From: Serripes groenlandicus
Lineage: Eukaryota > Mollusca > Bivalvia > Cardiida > Cardiidae
Length of the DNA: 64,000 nt
Reading direction: 5' to 3'
Assembly (NCBI GenBank): GCA_031761405.1
Contig: JASEVX010000010.1
Coordinates: forward strand, 26,187,545 to 26,251,544
The position numbers and the translations under genes are program-made. Positions 43,401 through 58,400 of the stretch are shown here, piece after piece (positions within the stretch are counted from its first letter, which is position 1; the number at the start of each line of letters is the position of its first letter). Below the pieces are notes generated by a model. That model was given only the letters and a program-made list of their open reading frames with translations, was not told the origin of the DNA and did not search any database.

Positions 43401-46400
43401 ACATTTTTGTTCATACAACAATTCTGCAGAAAAAGACTTTCCAAGTGAGCAGTTTCTCCCTTTGCCACAATGTTTAACCCTTTCCCTCATATGACAATTC
43501 TGCAGCAGACGACTTTGAACATATTTTGTCAAAATACAGAAAATCACTATAATTAAATGAATAACCTATGACTAAAAGTGGAAAATATTGTGGCAAAAGG
43601 AGAAAAAAGCTGTCAGCTGCAGAGGCATCAGAAAGAGTCTATATGAGGGAAAGGGTTAAGTGAACGTAGTTCTCTATAAAAGTATATATAGTTTATTAAC
43701 TATTGAACTGTTAACCCTTTCCCACATCCAGATGATTTCTGGTGCCTTTGCAGAAGACATTTTTAAAAAACCCTGGGCAAATGGAGATATTACTCATCAT
43801 TAGCAATTTCTCCTTTTGCTTCAATGTTTTCATCTTTGTAAAATAATTATTCTTAATTTATAACAAGTTTCCTTATTTTTTACTAAATGTTTTCAAATTC
43901 TTAGCCCATAAATGAAGCTGAAGAGAAATAGTTGAAAATGATTTTAAATTCAATTTCAAAGGAATAATAATTCAAGGATAATGAAAAGAGCTACATGTAC
44001 AGAATTCATCTTGTTTCATGTATACTTTACGTAATAATCCTTTATCTTCATCACATTAGCCTGTCAGAGCGAAATGGTACATTTGGCTTTTGAGAACAAT
44101 GTAGATCCAGATCAGCCTGTGTATCTACACAGTGTAATCAAGATCAACAATGTTCACATATTACTAGCATACGCTTGTTAGAAGATTTTATCAAGTTGTG
44201 TAGATTCTGATGATACTGAGCTGATGGACTGTTCAGAAATCTTCTACCTTCACTCTCAGACCTTAACCTTTTTCCCACATACAACAAATCTGAAGCAGAC
44301 GACTTTGAAAATCTCTAGACAAAATTTGGAAAAATCTCTATAAATGAAAGAATACATTTTTAACCCTTTCCCTCATACGACAATTCTGCAGCAGACGACT
44401 TTGGACATATTTTGTCAAAAAATAGAAAATCTTTATTACTGAATGGATAACCTATGACTAAAAGTGGAAAAACATTGTGGCGAAAGGAGAAATTGCTTGT
44501 TTTGAGCAATTTCTTCTTTTGTCACTATGTTTTCAAGCCGTCTGCTGCAGAGGCGTTAGAAAGCGTCTATATGAGGGAAAGGGTTAATAGAGTTGAAAAC
44601 ATTGTGGCAAAATGGGAAATTGCTCATTATGAGCAATTTCACCTTTTTCCACAATGCTTTCAAAAGTTGTCTGCTGCAGAAAAGTCAGAATTGATGAATT
44701 AGTATTTGGTATTTTATGCCACTTTAAACAATTTTTTAGATTAAATCACTGCATTTCATGGGAAAGTTACTACTGGTTCCTTTATCCTGACACAAGCCAG
44801 TCTGGCATAATGCTAACCCCGCAACCCTGAGCGCCAAGGAGGGCAGCCATTACCAGAAGCGTCAGAAAGCATCTGTATGTGTGAAAGGGGGGGTTAAATA
44901 CCTTGCACGAATAGAGCTGGTGGATTTTGTAGCTTTAGGTGTTGTGTTGTCAAGTCTATCCAACAGTTGTTGTACTTTATCTTGCTGTTCATAGTCCCCA
45001 GAATCATTCATTGCACCAATGATTTCCTATGTATTTAATGAAAAAATAACATTTAGGTCAAAGAGCTCAAGATAAGGGGTATATTGCATGTTCTGAAATA
45101 CTTATTTGACCCTCAAAACCTATGTTGTGGGTACCCAAAACATGTGTCTCACTGAGAGGATTCTATTGAGTACCCACACCAAAGGGTTTGGTTGATCTAG
45201 ACCTCTGACATTATTTGACGCTTTCAAATCCCTTTATGAAAATACACACTGTCAGACCGTAGATTTCTCTATCAACAACATGTCACCTGCCAAGTAAATT
45301 GCATGCAGTTCAACTATAATAAATTGTCTATATCGAGGGCTTGGCATGAAACGGTTGTAACTAAAATTGGTATTTTTTTACCAAGGTTAATCACCTCGCC
45401 ATAACGTCTTTAAAAGCGTTAAATCATTTTTCTTGGTAAACAATTTAGGTGCCATTGCTCGCTCTGAGCAATGGCATCTAAATTTGCATTGTTTACAAAG
45501 GGGTCAAAATTGCCCCTGAACCAGGGTTTTCAAAATAGGTTTTTAGTTACAACCGTTTCATGTCAAGCCCTCGATATTATAGTGTATGTTATAGAATGAT
45601 AGTACCACAGGTGTCTGAGTGAATGTTTGTCGAAACAAGAGCGCCACAAGCAAACGCCAACACTCGTCTGCTTTTTTCTAAGTAGAAAAAAAGGGCATTT
45701 CTGAATAAAAATTCAAGCAAGAGTTATGTGACTTGGTATAGACATGTGCATTGTTCCTAGGAACATGTGTACCAAGATTCATTTGAAAATGTTGAACGGC
45801 TTTTGAGTTATGATGTAAGGTTAAAGTTTTGTGACCATGCAGACGATGTCAAGAGTATCACAATATCCGACTTTTTTTCTTCAAAAAATAGACAAGCTAA
45901 AAACGTTTCTAATAATAGCAATATGTAATATTCTAAAAATAGCCTAGTTTATATGCCATAATAAAAATATATAATACCATACAGTAAGCGTTATTTATAG
46001 TAACAAAGGTTTATGGTTTCTTTTAAATAATTCTCGAATGAAAACTGTAATAGTACAGTCACTTAAAGCCTACAAGTAACTTACTAATCCTTTTCTTCAA
46101 CATTTTGAAGTTAAATTGTGATAAATAAAGGGTACAAAATAAATACAAGCAACAAAGAACTTTCTGTGTTTCGGAGTTCAGTTGTGAGTAGGTCCATCAA
46201 AGTTTACAAACTGACTTGACCATTTAACCCTTTCCCTCATATAGACGCTTTCTGACGCCTCTGCAGCAGACGGCTTTTTGAAAACATAGTGACAAAAGAA
46301 GATATTGCTCAAAATGAGCAATTTCTCCTTTTGCCACCATATTTTCCACTTTTAGTCATAGGTTATCCATTCAATTAAAGAGATCTTCTATTTTTTGACA

Positions 46401-49400
46401 AATTATGTTCAAAGTCGTCTGCTACAGAATTGGCTTATGAGGGAAAGGGTTAAGAAATGGGGGTCACAAAGACCTCAAGTTTCAGAGTTGAGGAAAAACC
46501 GTCTAGAACTGACCATGCATGCAAAAATTTAAAACAAAAAATTGCCTACCTTAGACAGATCGAGGGCCTTCGATTTCTGCGTAACAAGGTAATCTTTTCC
46601 GTACATTAACTTTTTTAAAGTGATGACCTCTGCCTGTGTCAGGTTTAAATCCTCTTTCAACATTTCTGTCTTGGAGATCTCATTTTGTATATTCTGTAGT
46701 AAATAAAAGGTATTTGTTTGTTTTCTATGTGATATCAAGTTTTATCATCACTAATCAACATTTCTATCTTTGAATATCTCATTCAGAATATTCTGTAGAA
46801 TGTGAAGTTCTATGTAATATCAAGTTTTCCCATTTTGTATATTCTGTAAAATGCGAAGGATATAAAAATTGTGAGTTTTCAGTGTAATATCAAGATTTAT
46901 CATCACTGATAAAAAGTTAAAATTCATATTTTACAAGCTCTCCTTTTCAGCAGGTGACCTTGAAAACATATTTGGTCAAGCAGAAATTGCTTAACCCTTT
47001 CCCCCAAACAACAGATCTGCACCAGATGACTTTGACATCTTCTGGGCAACAATATGGAAAAGCTCTAAAAATGAAAGAGTATTTACTGAATAGAGTTGAA
47101 AACACTGGTAAAATGGAGAAAATGCTCATTATGAGCATTTCTTCTTTAGTCAAAATGTTTTCAAAAGTCATCATTCTGCTGTTAACCCTTTCCCTCATAC
47201 GACAATTCTGCAGCAGACGACTTTGAACATATTTTGTCAAAAATTAGAAAATCTCTAATATAATTAAATGGATAACCTATAACTAAAAGGGGAAAACATA
47301 GTGGCAAAAGGAGAAATTGCACGTTTTGTGCAATTTCTTCTTTAGTCACTATGTTTTTAAAAAGCTGTCTGCTGCAGAGGCGTCAGAAAGCGTCTATATG
47401 AGGGAAAGGGTTAAGATGTAAAATGTTGTTTTTATTAAGGAAAGGGTTAAAGAACACAACTGTATCACAGTTCTAATACAAATTCTCAAGAATTTGATTA
47501 TTTCATCCTCAGATATTTCCAAGCAGATTGCCTGAAATAATATATCAGGTCAAAGGTTATTATCGTCATAAGCCTTTCTAACCTGTTAACGCAAATTGAT
47601 GAATTTGCAGCAGACGACTTTTGAAACTAAGGTGGCAAAAGAAGAAATTGCAACTTCTTCTTTTGCCACTCTGTTTCCAGCTTGAATTGAAATTTTATAA
47701 AGATATTCCATTTTTGAGCATAGATTCATCTGCTATAAATTACTTTGTATGTGGAAATGAGTTAAGAATGCATGAGATTATTTTCTTTGTAGTAAACTTA
47801 AAATACTTTTCTGCACACAAAAATCAAATAAATATAATAATTTGGCTTACTCTTAATTGCTCCTTATATTCTCTGACAGCCCTCCTTGCAGCCAGTAGAA
47901 GCGAGGTTTTCTCATTGACTTGGTGTTTTAATGTTTCAATCTCGGATCCCTGTTCCTGTATTGTGTCTTTTAATCTGGGTATTGTTTCTAAACTCTACAA
48001 AAGTAGATAAGAAAATTGATCAAAGCAACAACAAGCATTAATCCTCTCCCTCATATAGACGCTTTCTGATGCCTCTGCAGCAGACGGCTTTTTGAAAACA
48101 TTGTGACAAAAGAAGAAATTGCTCAAAACGAGCAATTTCTCCTTTTGACACAATGTTCTCATCTCTTAGTTATAGGTTATCCATTCAAATATAGAGATTT
48201 TCCAATTTTTGACAAAATATGTTCAATAAAATATTCTCAATAAAATGCATTTAACCTATTCCAACAAACGGACGACTTTTGAAAACATCGTGGCGAAAGG
48301 AGAAATTGCTGACATCATTCAAATGCCATTCATAATTGTACATTTAGTTTAATGTCTAAAATGTGTTTTTACATGATTGAAAACAATTAAATTTGAATAA
48401 ATTGTCTTTTTTCTGTCTTAAAAGTTATGATAAGTATATAATAAAAGACAAATGAGCCGTCCCACGAGAAAACCAACATTATGGTCTCTGCGTAATGTAT
48501 CGACCCAAATCAGCCTGCGCAGGCTAATCCGGGCCGACAAATTCCGTCTCAGGGGGATAGAGGTAAAGAGTAATGATTCCTGAAACGGAAAGACGAAAGG
48601 TGTCTTGTCCGGGTTAGCCTGCGGGGGATGCTTAGGCTGATCCCGGTTGATACTTTACGCAGAGTCCACAATGTTAATTTTCTCGCAGGACGGCTCAAAT
48701 TATGTTGCAATAGTGAACACAGCTTTGTATCTTTCTAAGTTGATATTAGTTTATTTTCTCTTAACTCTCGGTCTAGCGAGCTAATAATTTGTTCCGCACA
48801 CCTTGTAGTAAAATACAAAGCGATGAAACATTGCCTATAAACTTAACCCTTTCAGCGCAAATGGCAATATTGAGGTTTTTGCAAACAATACAGTTTCAGA
48901 TGAATCAGCTGGTAATGAGTTGTCTCACCTGAAATCAGCATTGTTTGCCTTTTATTTATTAAAGTATTCCCAAACTCTTATTACACGAAAATTGAGTTGC
49001 CTGATTTAGATCATGGATTCTACTTTAGGGAATTTGGTGCTGAAAGAATTAATTACCCCTTTCCCACATACAGACGCTTTCAGACGCCTCTGCAGCAGAC
49101 GACTTTTGAAATCATTGTGGCAAAAGGTGAAATTGCTCATAATGAGCAATTTCTCCATTTGCCACAATAATTTCAACTCGATTCAATAATCATACTATCA
49201 TTTAAGGAGGTTTTTATATATTTTGGACATGGACATTTCAAAGTCATCTGCTGCAGATTTTTTGTATGGGGGAAAGTGTAAGTGAAAAAAAAATCAGCTT
49301 TTAGCATCAGCTTCAGCTTCTAATTTCCATCACACTGTTCCATGTGTTCCGTCACACTGTTTCATGTGTTCCGTCACACTGTTCCATGTGTTCCGTCACA

Positions 49401-52400
49401 CTGTTCCGTCACACTGTAAACTAACCTTTTCCACATTGTCGTTCTTCATGAGCTCATGTCGCACCTGTAACTTTAAGTCATCCACCTTCTCCCTCAGTTC
49501 TGTGTTAGCATTATTTAGTATCTTGAAATAAAATGATCGATTTAACCCTTCTCCACTTGCAGATGAAATTTGACGCAGTATGCTATAAACCCTTTCCTAC
49601 ATTTAGACGCTTCCTGACGCCTCTGCAGTAGAGGACTTTTGAAAACATTGTGGCAAAAGAAGAAAGTGCTCGTAATGAGCAATTTCTCCTTTTGCCACAG
49701 TGTTTTCAACTCTTTTCAGTAATAACACTTTCATTTTGAGATGTTTTCCATATATTCACCCTGATATATTTAACCTTTTCCCACATATAGACGTTTTCTG
49801 ACGCCTCTGCAGCAGACGACTTTTGAAAACATTGTGACAAAAGGGGAAATTGCTCAAAATAAGCAATTCTCCTTTTGCCACAATGTTTTCCACTTTCAGG
49901 TTATCCATTCAATTATAGAGATTTTCTATTTTTTGACAAAATATGTTCAAAGTAGTCTGCTGCAGAATTGTCGTATGAGGGAAAGGGTTAAGAGCTTGCT
50001 TCATATTCAATGTAAAATGAATAACTAATCTAACCTTATACCTTGAACCATACAAAACAGAAACTACATTTCTATTTTGACATAAAAATAAAATAATTTT
50101 AGTCTAAGGAAATACGAAAATGAAAATGTATAAATTGTAGATTAACTTGTACTGTGTCCTTTACAGAGTTAAGAAATAGCTAGTCATCCATCAAGACACT
50201 AAGCGCAATGTACTTGTACGTTGAATTGAATTCACAAAAAATTCAGACAATTAAACAGCAGCTTCAACAGCAAGGCTGTAGACGTAATATTTGTACCTTA
50301 GTAATGCACGTTATTCGTTATATTTATCCCAATTTCTCTGGACATCAAACTGAAGAATCAAAATTGCTCACAAGCAGATTATCAGGGACTACTCCCTTTA
50401 AACCGAAATCCATGGATGATGGTGATGTCAGTCAGTCCATATCCTGCTGCTGCCACCAAATTTGTAATGTGCTCATTGTCCTTCACACAAAGTTGAGCCA
50501 TAACAGGTCACCAAACTAGGGACTGAGCGTAATGAATGTTGCTTAACCCTTTCTCACATACAACAAATCTGCAGCAGATGAGTGTCAAAACATATGGGCA
50601 AAACATCTGGGCTATGGACAACAACTATGGAAAGCATCTGTTAATGATGCTATAATTAAAGCCGGCTTCTACAAGAAGGCTGTAGAATAAATATTTCTAC
50701 CTTTACCCCATTTCCAATACAGCAGAATAATTAAGCAACGAGAAGAAACATGAATGAATTTGTTGCAAGATATTATTTCCTCTTCATACTGAAGCACCCC
50801 ATAAGATTAACTTCACAGTAACAAACACCTTTAACCCTTTCCCTCATACGGCAATTCTGCAGCAGACGACTTTGAATGTATTTTGTCAAACAATAGAAAA
50901 TCTCCATAATTGAATGGATAACCTATGACAAAAAGTGGAAAACATTGTGGCAAAAGGAGAAATTGCACGTTTTGTGCAATTTCTTCTTTTGCCACTATGT
51001 TTTCAAAAAGCCGTCTGCTGCAGAGGCGTCAGAAAGCGTCTATATGAGGGAAAGGGTTAAGAAAAGTCCCCATCTATATAGTAAAAGTTGACTAGTTACT
51101 TACCTCTAGTTGTCTGTCTTTGTCATCAATGTCTCTCTCTAGTCTCCGTATTTCACCTTCTCGAGTACGCACTTGTTGTCTAAAATACATTAACAATTTA
51201 TTTTACTCTTTCCCATAGGAAGATGCTTTACCGTTAATCTGAAATAGATCTCTTTTCATTATTTACATTTTCAGCTATAGAGGTTTCCCAATTTTTTACA
51301 AATATGTTTGCAAAGTTGTCTGCTGCAGATTTGTTTTATGTGGGAAAGATTTAAGCCTTTACCATAGGCAGATGCATTTCAGTACATCTGCAGCAGATGA
51401 CTTTTGAAAACATTGTGGTATAATGAGCAATTTTGCCTTTTGCCACAATAATTTTAACTCTATTCAATACTTTAACTTTAATTTTAAGATTTCCCATATT
51501 TTTGCCTAGATGTCAACTAAGTTGTCTGTTGCAAATTCGCTGTATGTGGGAAATGGCTAAGGCAGGTTATTATCATTATATACTACAAGAAAATGTATGT
51601 CTGAAAATAAGGTTTAATTTACTTACACAGTAGATTCCAAATTTTGTTTTGTTGTTTCAAGAATTAATTCTGCCTTTTCCACTTCAGATGCTGTAAGAAA
51701 TAATAATTATACACATGTAACAAGAATAAGCTTTTATAAAACATTGCTAGTGATTTAACCCTTTCCCACATATAGTTGTTTTCTGACACCTCTGAAGCAG
51801 ACATTATTTGAAAACTTTTCGGCAAAAGGAGAAATTGCTCATACAACAAATCTGAAGCAGACGACTTTGAAAACATCTAGGTGAAAATAAATCTATAAAA
51901 GAAAGTAGGATTATTTAATAGAGTTGAAAACATTGTGGCAAATGGAGAAATTGCTCATTTATGAGCAATTTCTCTCCTTTTGCCACATTGTTTTCAAAAA
52001 GTCGTCTGCTGAAGAGGCACCAGAAAGCATTTTTAATTATGTGGGAAAGGGTTAAGTCTTACATTTGTGTGGCGAACAACCTTAGGGCATTTTGCAATCA
52101 GTTTGGATCCATTGACCCATCTGGCTCTTCACTGTTCATCAGTTCACCAATTTAATAGCACAGAAAGTTTCAAGAAAATTATTAGAAGTATTATCAATTT
52201 GGATTAGATTGCATTGATGCACTTAGAGTACTTTAGCAGCAATTGTCATGAATATGTTTAGGTTTGATTCCTAGAGCATAGTTTGAAACTGTACATTGAT
52301 AGATTGTTTCGTGTTTCACGTCTCTTCTAACAATTTTTCAGTTATATAACGACATTTCCTGGGTAAGTTACCAGTAATACCAGTCCATTTATCCTGATAC

Positions 52401-55400
52401 CAGTCAGTCATTCGTAATGTTATCCTAGCAACGCTGAGCGCCAAGAAGGGCAGCCATTACTAACATTTTTAAAGTCTTTGATATAACCCGAGTCAGGCAC
52501 TCTAACATTACATTACAGATACAGTCTAAAACTGTAATAATGTCTTAACCCTTTCCCTCATATAGACGCTTTCTGACACCTCTGCAGCAGACGGCCTTTT
52601 GAAAACATAGTGACAAAAGAAGAAATTGCTCAAAACAAGCAATTTCTCCTTTTGCCACAATCTTTTCCACTTTTAGTCATAGGTTATCCATTCATTTATA
52701 GAGATTTTCTATTTGTTGACAATATGTTCAAAGTCGTCTGCTTCTGAATTATCGTATGAGGGAAAGGTTTAATAAAACATAAAAAACAAGATAAAAATTT
52801 CATTTTGCTACTTATATCGCATTTTTTCACAAATATTGGATGAAAAATTATAAATTGACTTGAGTTTAATGTCGTTTTAAACAATAGTTCAGTTATATCC
52901 CGGCAACCAGTTCACCTGATGTGTATTTCCTTGATTTTTTGCACCTGCAATCAACACATTCCACCTAGGCATCTAGCTACCTTCCAACATAGACCAGTCA
53001 GCACAGTGGTGGAAGAAGAATCATGCTAGTCACAATGACTTTTGTCATTCATTGAGAAGAATTATTGGTCTATCCGGGTTCAAACTCGAAGCCCCTATTT
53101 TAATAGCCCTCGCTGTTACCGACTGATAATATGATGCTTTCAGTGTTGGTTGCGTTTAAAAATAAGGAAATATTGCGACTTGTTGAAAATTGGAAGAATA
53201 TTTTTAATAATTGTAGTGGAAGACAATGGTGCAGAGGAAGTGTTGGTCTCTTGTAACAAAGGTCCCCGGTTCGAATTTGAGATGCCTTTGTGGTTTTTTT
53301 TTCGAAACTGGTTCAGTCTCAAGGAAGCAAACATTGAGAGTGATTAATATAAGTAAATTAAATAAGTCTAAACTAATTGTAGTATTAGTACTCTGCTGCA
53401 TAAAGCCTAGTCATAAGTAGTCGTCTAAAAAAGGGAATCCCATATACAACAAATCTGCAGCAGACGACTTTCGAAACACATAGACAAAATTTGGGAAAGA
53501 TTCTTCAACTGAAAGTACAATTATTGAAGAGAGCTGAAAACATTGTGGCAAATGGAGAAATTGCTCACGATGAGCAATTTCTCCTTTTGGCACAGTGTTT
53601 TCAAAAGTCGTCTGCTGCAGATGGGTTGAATTCGGTCTTCAAGTGGGAAAGGGTTTAAATCGATGAGAATAATATGCAGCTTTCCTCAGACAGACTGTTA
53701 AAACAAAAACTAACCTCTTATTTCTAGATTCCTAATTCTATCATCTTTAAAGGTAATATCTCTCTGCATTTTCTCGATCACTTCTGTCTTCTTTTTCTGA
53801 TCGATTCTCAATCTGTCCAGAGATTCATTGGCTCTCATCAGATTTTGGGTCGTGTTGGTCTGTCCTGTCATTAGCTCCGACAGGCGATTCTGGAGGAGCT
53901 GTAATGTACAAAAATTAATGAGTTAGCTTACAAACAATAAATCTACAACTGACGACGTTGAAAACATCTCGGCAAAATGATGGAAAATCTGTATAAATCA
54001 AGAAAAAACTAGAAATATCACTGAAGGTGATGAATACCCCCAGCTTGAGCCTGACAATATACATATGTATGAGAAATTCAAGGGACCATAACTCATTTAA
54101 AAATAATTCCAGTGCAACACGCCGACAATATGCACAACCTAAGGCTTGGTATCAATCATTCTTGTGAAGTTATATTGAATTCTGACCAAGGGTTGCTGAG
54201 AAATAGTGTTCACAAGAAATGTCCACAGACCAACGGACGGACAAACCGACAAGCGTGACTCCTATATTGCCCCCATATACTATGTATCTGGAGGTATAAT
54301 TAGTGGATAGAGTTGTGAGAAAAGCAGAAACTTCTCCTCATAAGACTTTTTTCATTTTGCCACATTATCTTCAACACGTCTGCTATAGATGCAACGAAAG
54401 GAGTCTGGATATAGGAAAGGGTGAGAGCTTTCTTCTGTCTGTCTGTCTTTCTAGAAACACCTGGTTATTCATGCATAGATGGTATCAAGTGTGTTTAACC
54501 TTTTCCCTCATATAGACGCTTTCTGACGCCTGTACAGCAGACGGCTTTTTGAAAACATAGTGACAAAAGAAGAAATTGCTCAAAACGAGCAATTTCTCCT
54601 TTTGCCACAATGTTTTCCACTTTTAGTCATAGGTTATCCATTCAGTTATAGAGATTTTCTATTTTTTTTACAAAAATGTTCAAATATTGAAAAATTAACC
54701 CTTTTCCACATACAACAAATCTGAAGAAGACGTCTTTGAAAACATCCTGTCACATTTTTTAAAATTACATTCAATGGGAGTTTTATTATTACACAGAGTT
54801 GAAAATATTGTGGCAAATGGAGAAATTGTTTATTATGAGCAATTTCTCCTTTCGCCACTATGTTTTCAAAAGTCATCTGCTGCAGATGCGTCCGAATACG
54901 TCTGCACATGAAAGAAGGACTAATTAGAGGAACAATTTTTGCACACCTACCCAACCCGAACAAGATATTGAGTATTACAGCTAGGCAATAGAGATATGTT
55001 TGATCTTGAAGTGTCACCTTGACCTGAAGTGCTTATTGCCCCCTATAAAAATACCACAAACCATGACATTATCACAAATTCTCTTTGGATTATTAAAAAA
55101 ACGAGCAATTTCTCCTTTTGCCACAATGTTTTCAACTCTATTCTATGAATAGAGATTAATCCAATTTCTAACTGGGCGTTTTCAAATCACCAATATCTTC
55201 TGCTGCCAAATGTGGGCCAGGGATAAGGTAAATTTGAAGCAATTGAGAGTTTATCTACAAGAGGGTTATAATTCAAGTGTTTCAAATGGAGAAAAGTTGT
55301 CTTTTATCTTCATTTAGGTCAAGAATCTTTCAAATCACAGCAAGAAACAGATCAGCCAAGGTTTGAGGATTATTGGAAGTACATGAATCGGGTGTGTTAA

Positions 55401-58400
55401 CCCTTTCCCGAATATAGACGCTTTCTGACGCCTCTGCAGCAGGCGACTTTTGAAAACATTGTGGCAAAGGCAAAATTGCTCATGATGAGCAATTTCACCA
55501 TTTGCCACATTATTTTTTAACTCTATTTAATAATTAACCTGTCATTAATAAAGATTTTTCACATTTTTGATTAGATGTTTTCAAAGTTATCTGCTGCAGA
55601 TTTGTTGTATGTGGGAAAGGGTTAAACCTTTCCCACATATGACAAAACTGAAGATGACAACTTTGAAAGTGTCATAAGAATAAGGATGTAAAATGGCTTA
55701 AAATGAAACAACAATGAATGAATAGAGTAGAAAACATTGTGGCAAAAAAAGAAAAAAAAAAGGCTCATTATAAGTATTTTTTCCTTTTGTCTCAATTTGT
55801 TTAAAAGTCACTTGATATTAAGACGTTAACAATCTTCTGAATGTGGAAAAGGGTTAAGGGTAAAAGTACAGGGTCATATGCACAATATTGTTCATTTTCC
55901 TTATACTGTGTTTATCAAAACAAATAATTGGGATTGTTATTTCATTATTGTCCAGACCGAGTGGAAGAAAGCTAGATCTAATCGCAACTTAAGCCAAACC
56001 TATCGAAATTACATGCAAGATTAAACAAATGGTGGTAGATATAATGTTAAAGATAATGCAACAAGTCAACCATTATGGAATTTTATGTATACTTTTGTAT
56101 ACCTTATCCAATGTGTATCAAAACAAAGTATCACAGTTTGTCAAGTGTAAATAATTGTTCTCAATCTTTTTAATTCTTTCCCTAACAGAGATTGATTGTT
56201 TGATGTTTTACGCTGCTAAATACAACAATTTTTCGGTTATATCAAGGTGTTTCCTCAGTAAGTTACCAGTACTGCTGGTCAGTAAGTTACCAGTACTGCT
56301 GGTCAGTCATCGTAATGCTAATCCCACAACCCTGAGTGTCAAGGAGGGCAGCCATTACTACCATTGTTCCCTAATAGAGACAATTATTAACCCTTTCCCT
56401 CATACGGCAATTCCACAGCAGACGACTTTGAACGTATTTTGTCAAAAAATAGAAAATCTCCATAATTGAATGGTTTACCTATGACAAAAAGTGGAAAATA
56501 TTGTAGCAAACGGAGAAATTGCACGTTTTGTGCAATTTCTTCTTTTGTCACTATGTTTTCAAAAAGCCGTCTGCTGCAGAGGCGTCAGAAAAAGTCTATA
56601 TGAGGGAAAGGGTTAATGCATATCTGTAGTAAGAAACATTTGAAAAGTTCTCCTTATCAAAGTTAAAGACACATGAAACTTTTTCCACATACAGATGCAT
56701 TTTCACAAATCTGCAGCAGACAATATTTGAAAACACTCTGGCTTAAAGAGAAATTGCTCTTAATGAGAAATTACTCCTTTTGCCATAATTGTAACACCCA
56801 AGGAACATTACTACAAAATTATTTGGAAATTAGCCTGGTATTTTTGTAGAAGATTTTTAAAATGTTCACTGTAGCCATATAAGGCAAAACAGCCCCGCCC
56901 GTTGGCGGCCATGCTTTTGAACCAATCAACATGGCTTGAAGGAATCTGATAGACAGTCATGCAAGGAACATTTCTACATAATAATTTGAATATCGGCAAA
57001 CAGGGTTGGGAAAAAAAAAATTGTTTGAGCTTTTTTCTTTTGGTTGTCATGGAAACCAGAATCCTGCATGGACCAAAAGGAATTTAGGAGAGGACATTGA
57101 GAGATTGCTACCTGTGATGTTTCATGCCAATTTGCCCAGGGGTTACAGATGAGAAGTTGTTTGAAGCAAAAAGTTGATGCATGACAGACAATTTGCCATG
57201 ACATAAGCTCAACCGGATTTCAATTTAATTGCGCGCTAAATGACCTTAGCTGTCGATGCGCCGTAAAACAATATACATTCATTCATTCATTCAACCGGAT
57301 TTCAGCCAGTGGAGCTAAATATTGTTGAAAGTGGTGTTAAACACAAAACAATCAAGCTTTCTTCAAAATATTTTCAGAATTTGTGTTATATCTATCGAAC
57401 TAACAATGTTATTGGTTTCTATCAGTGAAAGGTTGACAATTTGCATATTAACCCTTTCCCACATACAGACGCTTTCTGATGCCTCTGGAGCAAACAACTT
57501 TTGAAAACATTTTGGAAAAAGGCATAATTGTTCATAATGAGCAGTTACTCCTTTGCCACAATGTTTTCAACTCGATTCAATAATTATACATAATTCATTT
57601 ATAAAGATTTTCCTTATCTTGCTATGATCTTTTCAAAGTCAACTGCTGCAGATTTCTTGCATGTGGGAGAAATGGTTAAGTAAGAGACGAGGTCCACTTG
57701 ATTTATTTCGTTAAGATATTTTCTTTTCTTCAAGCTTTTAATCCAATTCATTTCTATAATTGACTTCTCATTTCATAACAAAATACATGTAGTATGACGA
57801 TGATTAATAGCTTTCTTTGGTTGGCTTTCTCAAAGTTAACCCTTTCCCTCATATAGACGCTTTTTCTGACGCCTCTGCAGCAGACGGCTTTTTGAAAACA
57901 TAGTGACAAAAGAAGAAAATTGCTCAAAACAAGCAATTTCTCCTTTTGCCACAATGTTTTCCACTTTTAGTCATAGGTTATTCATTCAATTATAGAGATT
58001 TTCTACGTTTTGACAAAATATGTTCAAAGTCGTCTGCTTACAGAATTGACGTATGAGGGAAAGGCATCAAAAGTCATCTACAGGTGGGAAAGGATTCAAT
58101 CTTAATTCAATTTATTTAAGCTGTTGATCTCTTTTGTGAACACAGCAATTAAAGGTGATTTAGAAATAGGTCTGTCTATTTGATTGTTTAATCTTTAAAT
58201 CTTTCACCGAGTTTTTTTACTTAAATTACATCAGCCCAGTTCTAACTGCAAACATTAAAACTGTTCTCAATTGTATTGAATATTTTTCTAATTAGTTTGA
58301 AAACAATTTTATTTAATTGACCCTTTCCCACATACAACAAATCTGCAGCAGACGACTTTAAAAATATTAAGGAAACAAGAAACCGCTAAAGACGGTAAGG

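Noticed and set aside
50208..50519. 103-codon open frame with a Gln-rich start
   Set aside because: No splice sites in the right places, no similarity to the coiled-coil gene, and plus-strand orientation inside its intron.
55300..55400. Possible plus-strand exon after a catttag acceptor
   Set aside because: Frame closes after 22 codons, no donor, no partner exons on this strand.
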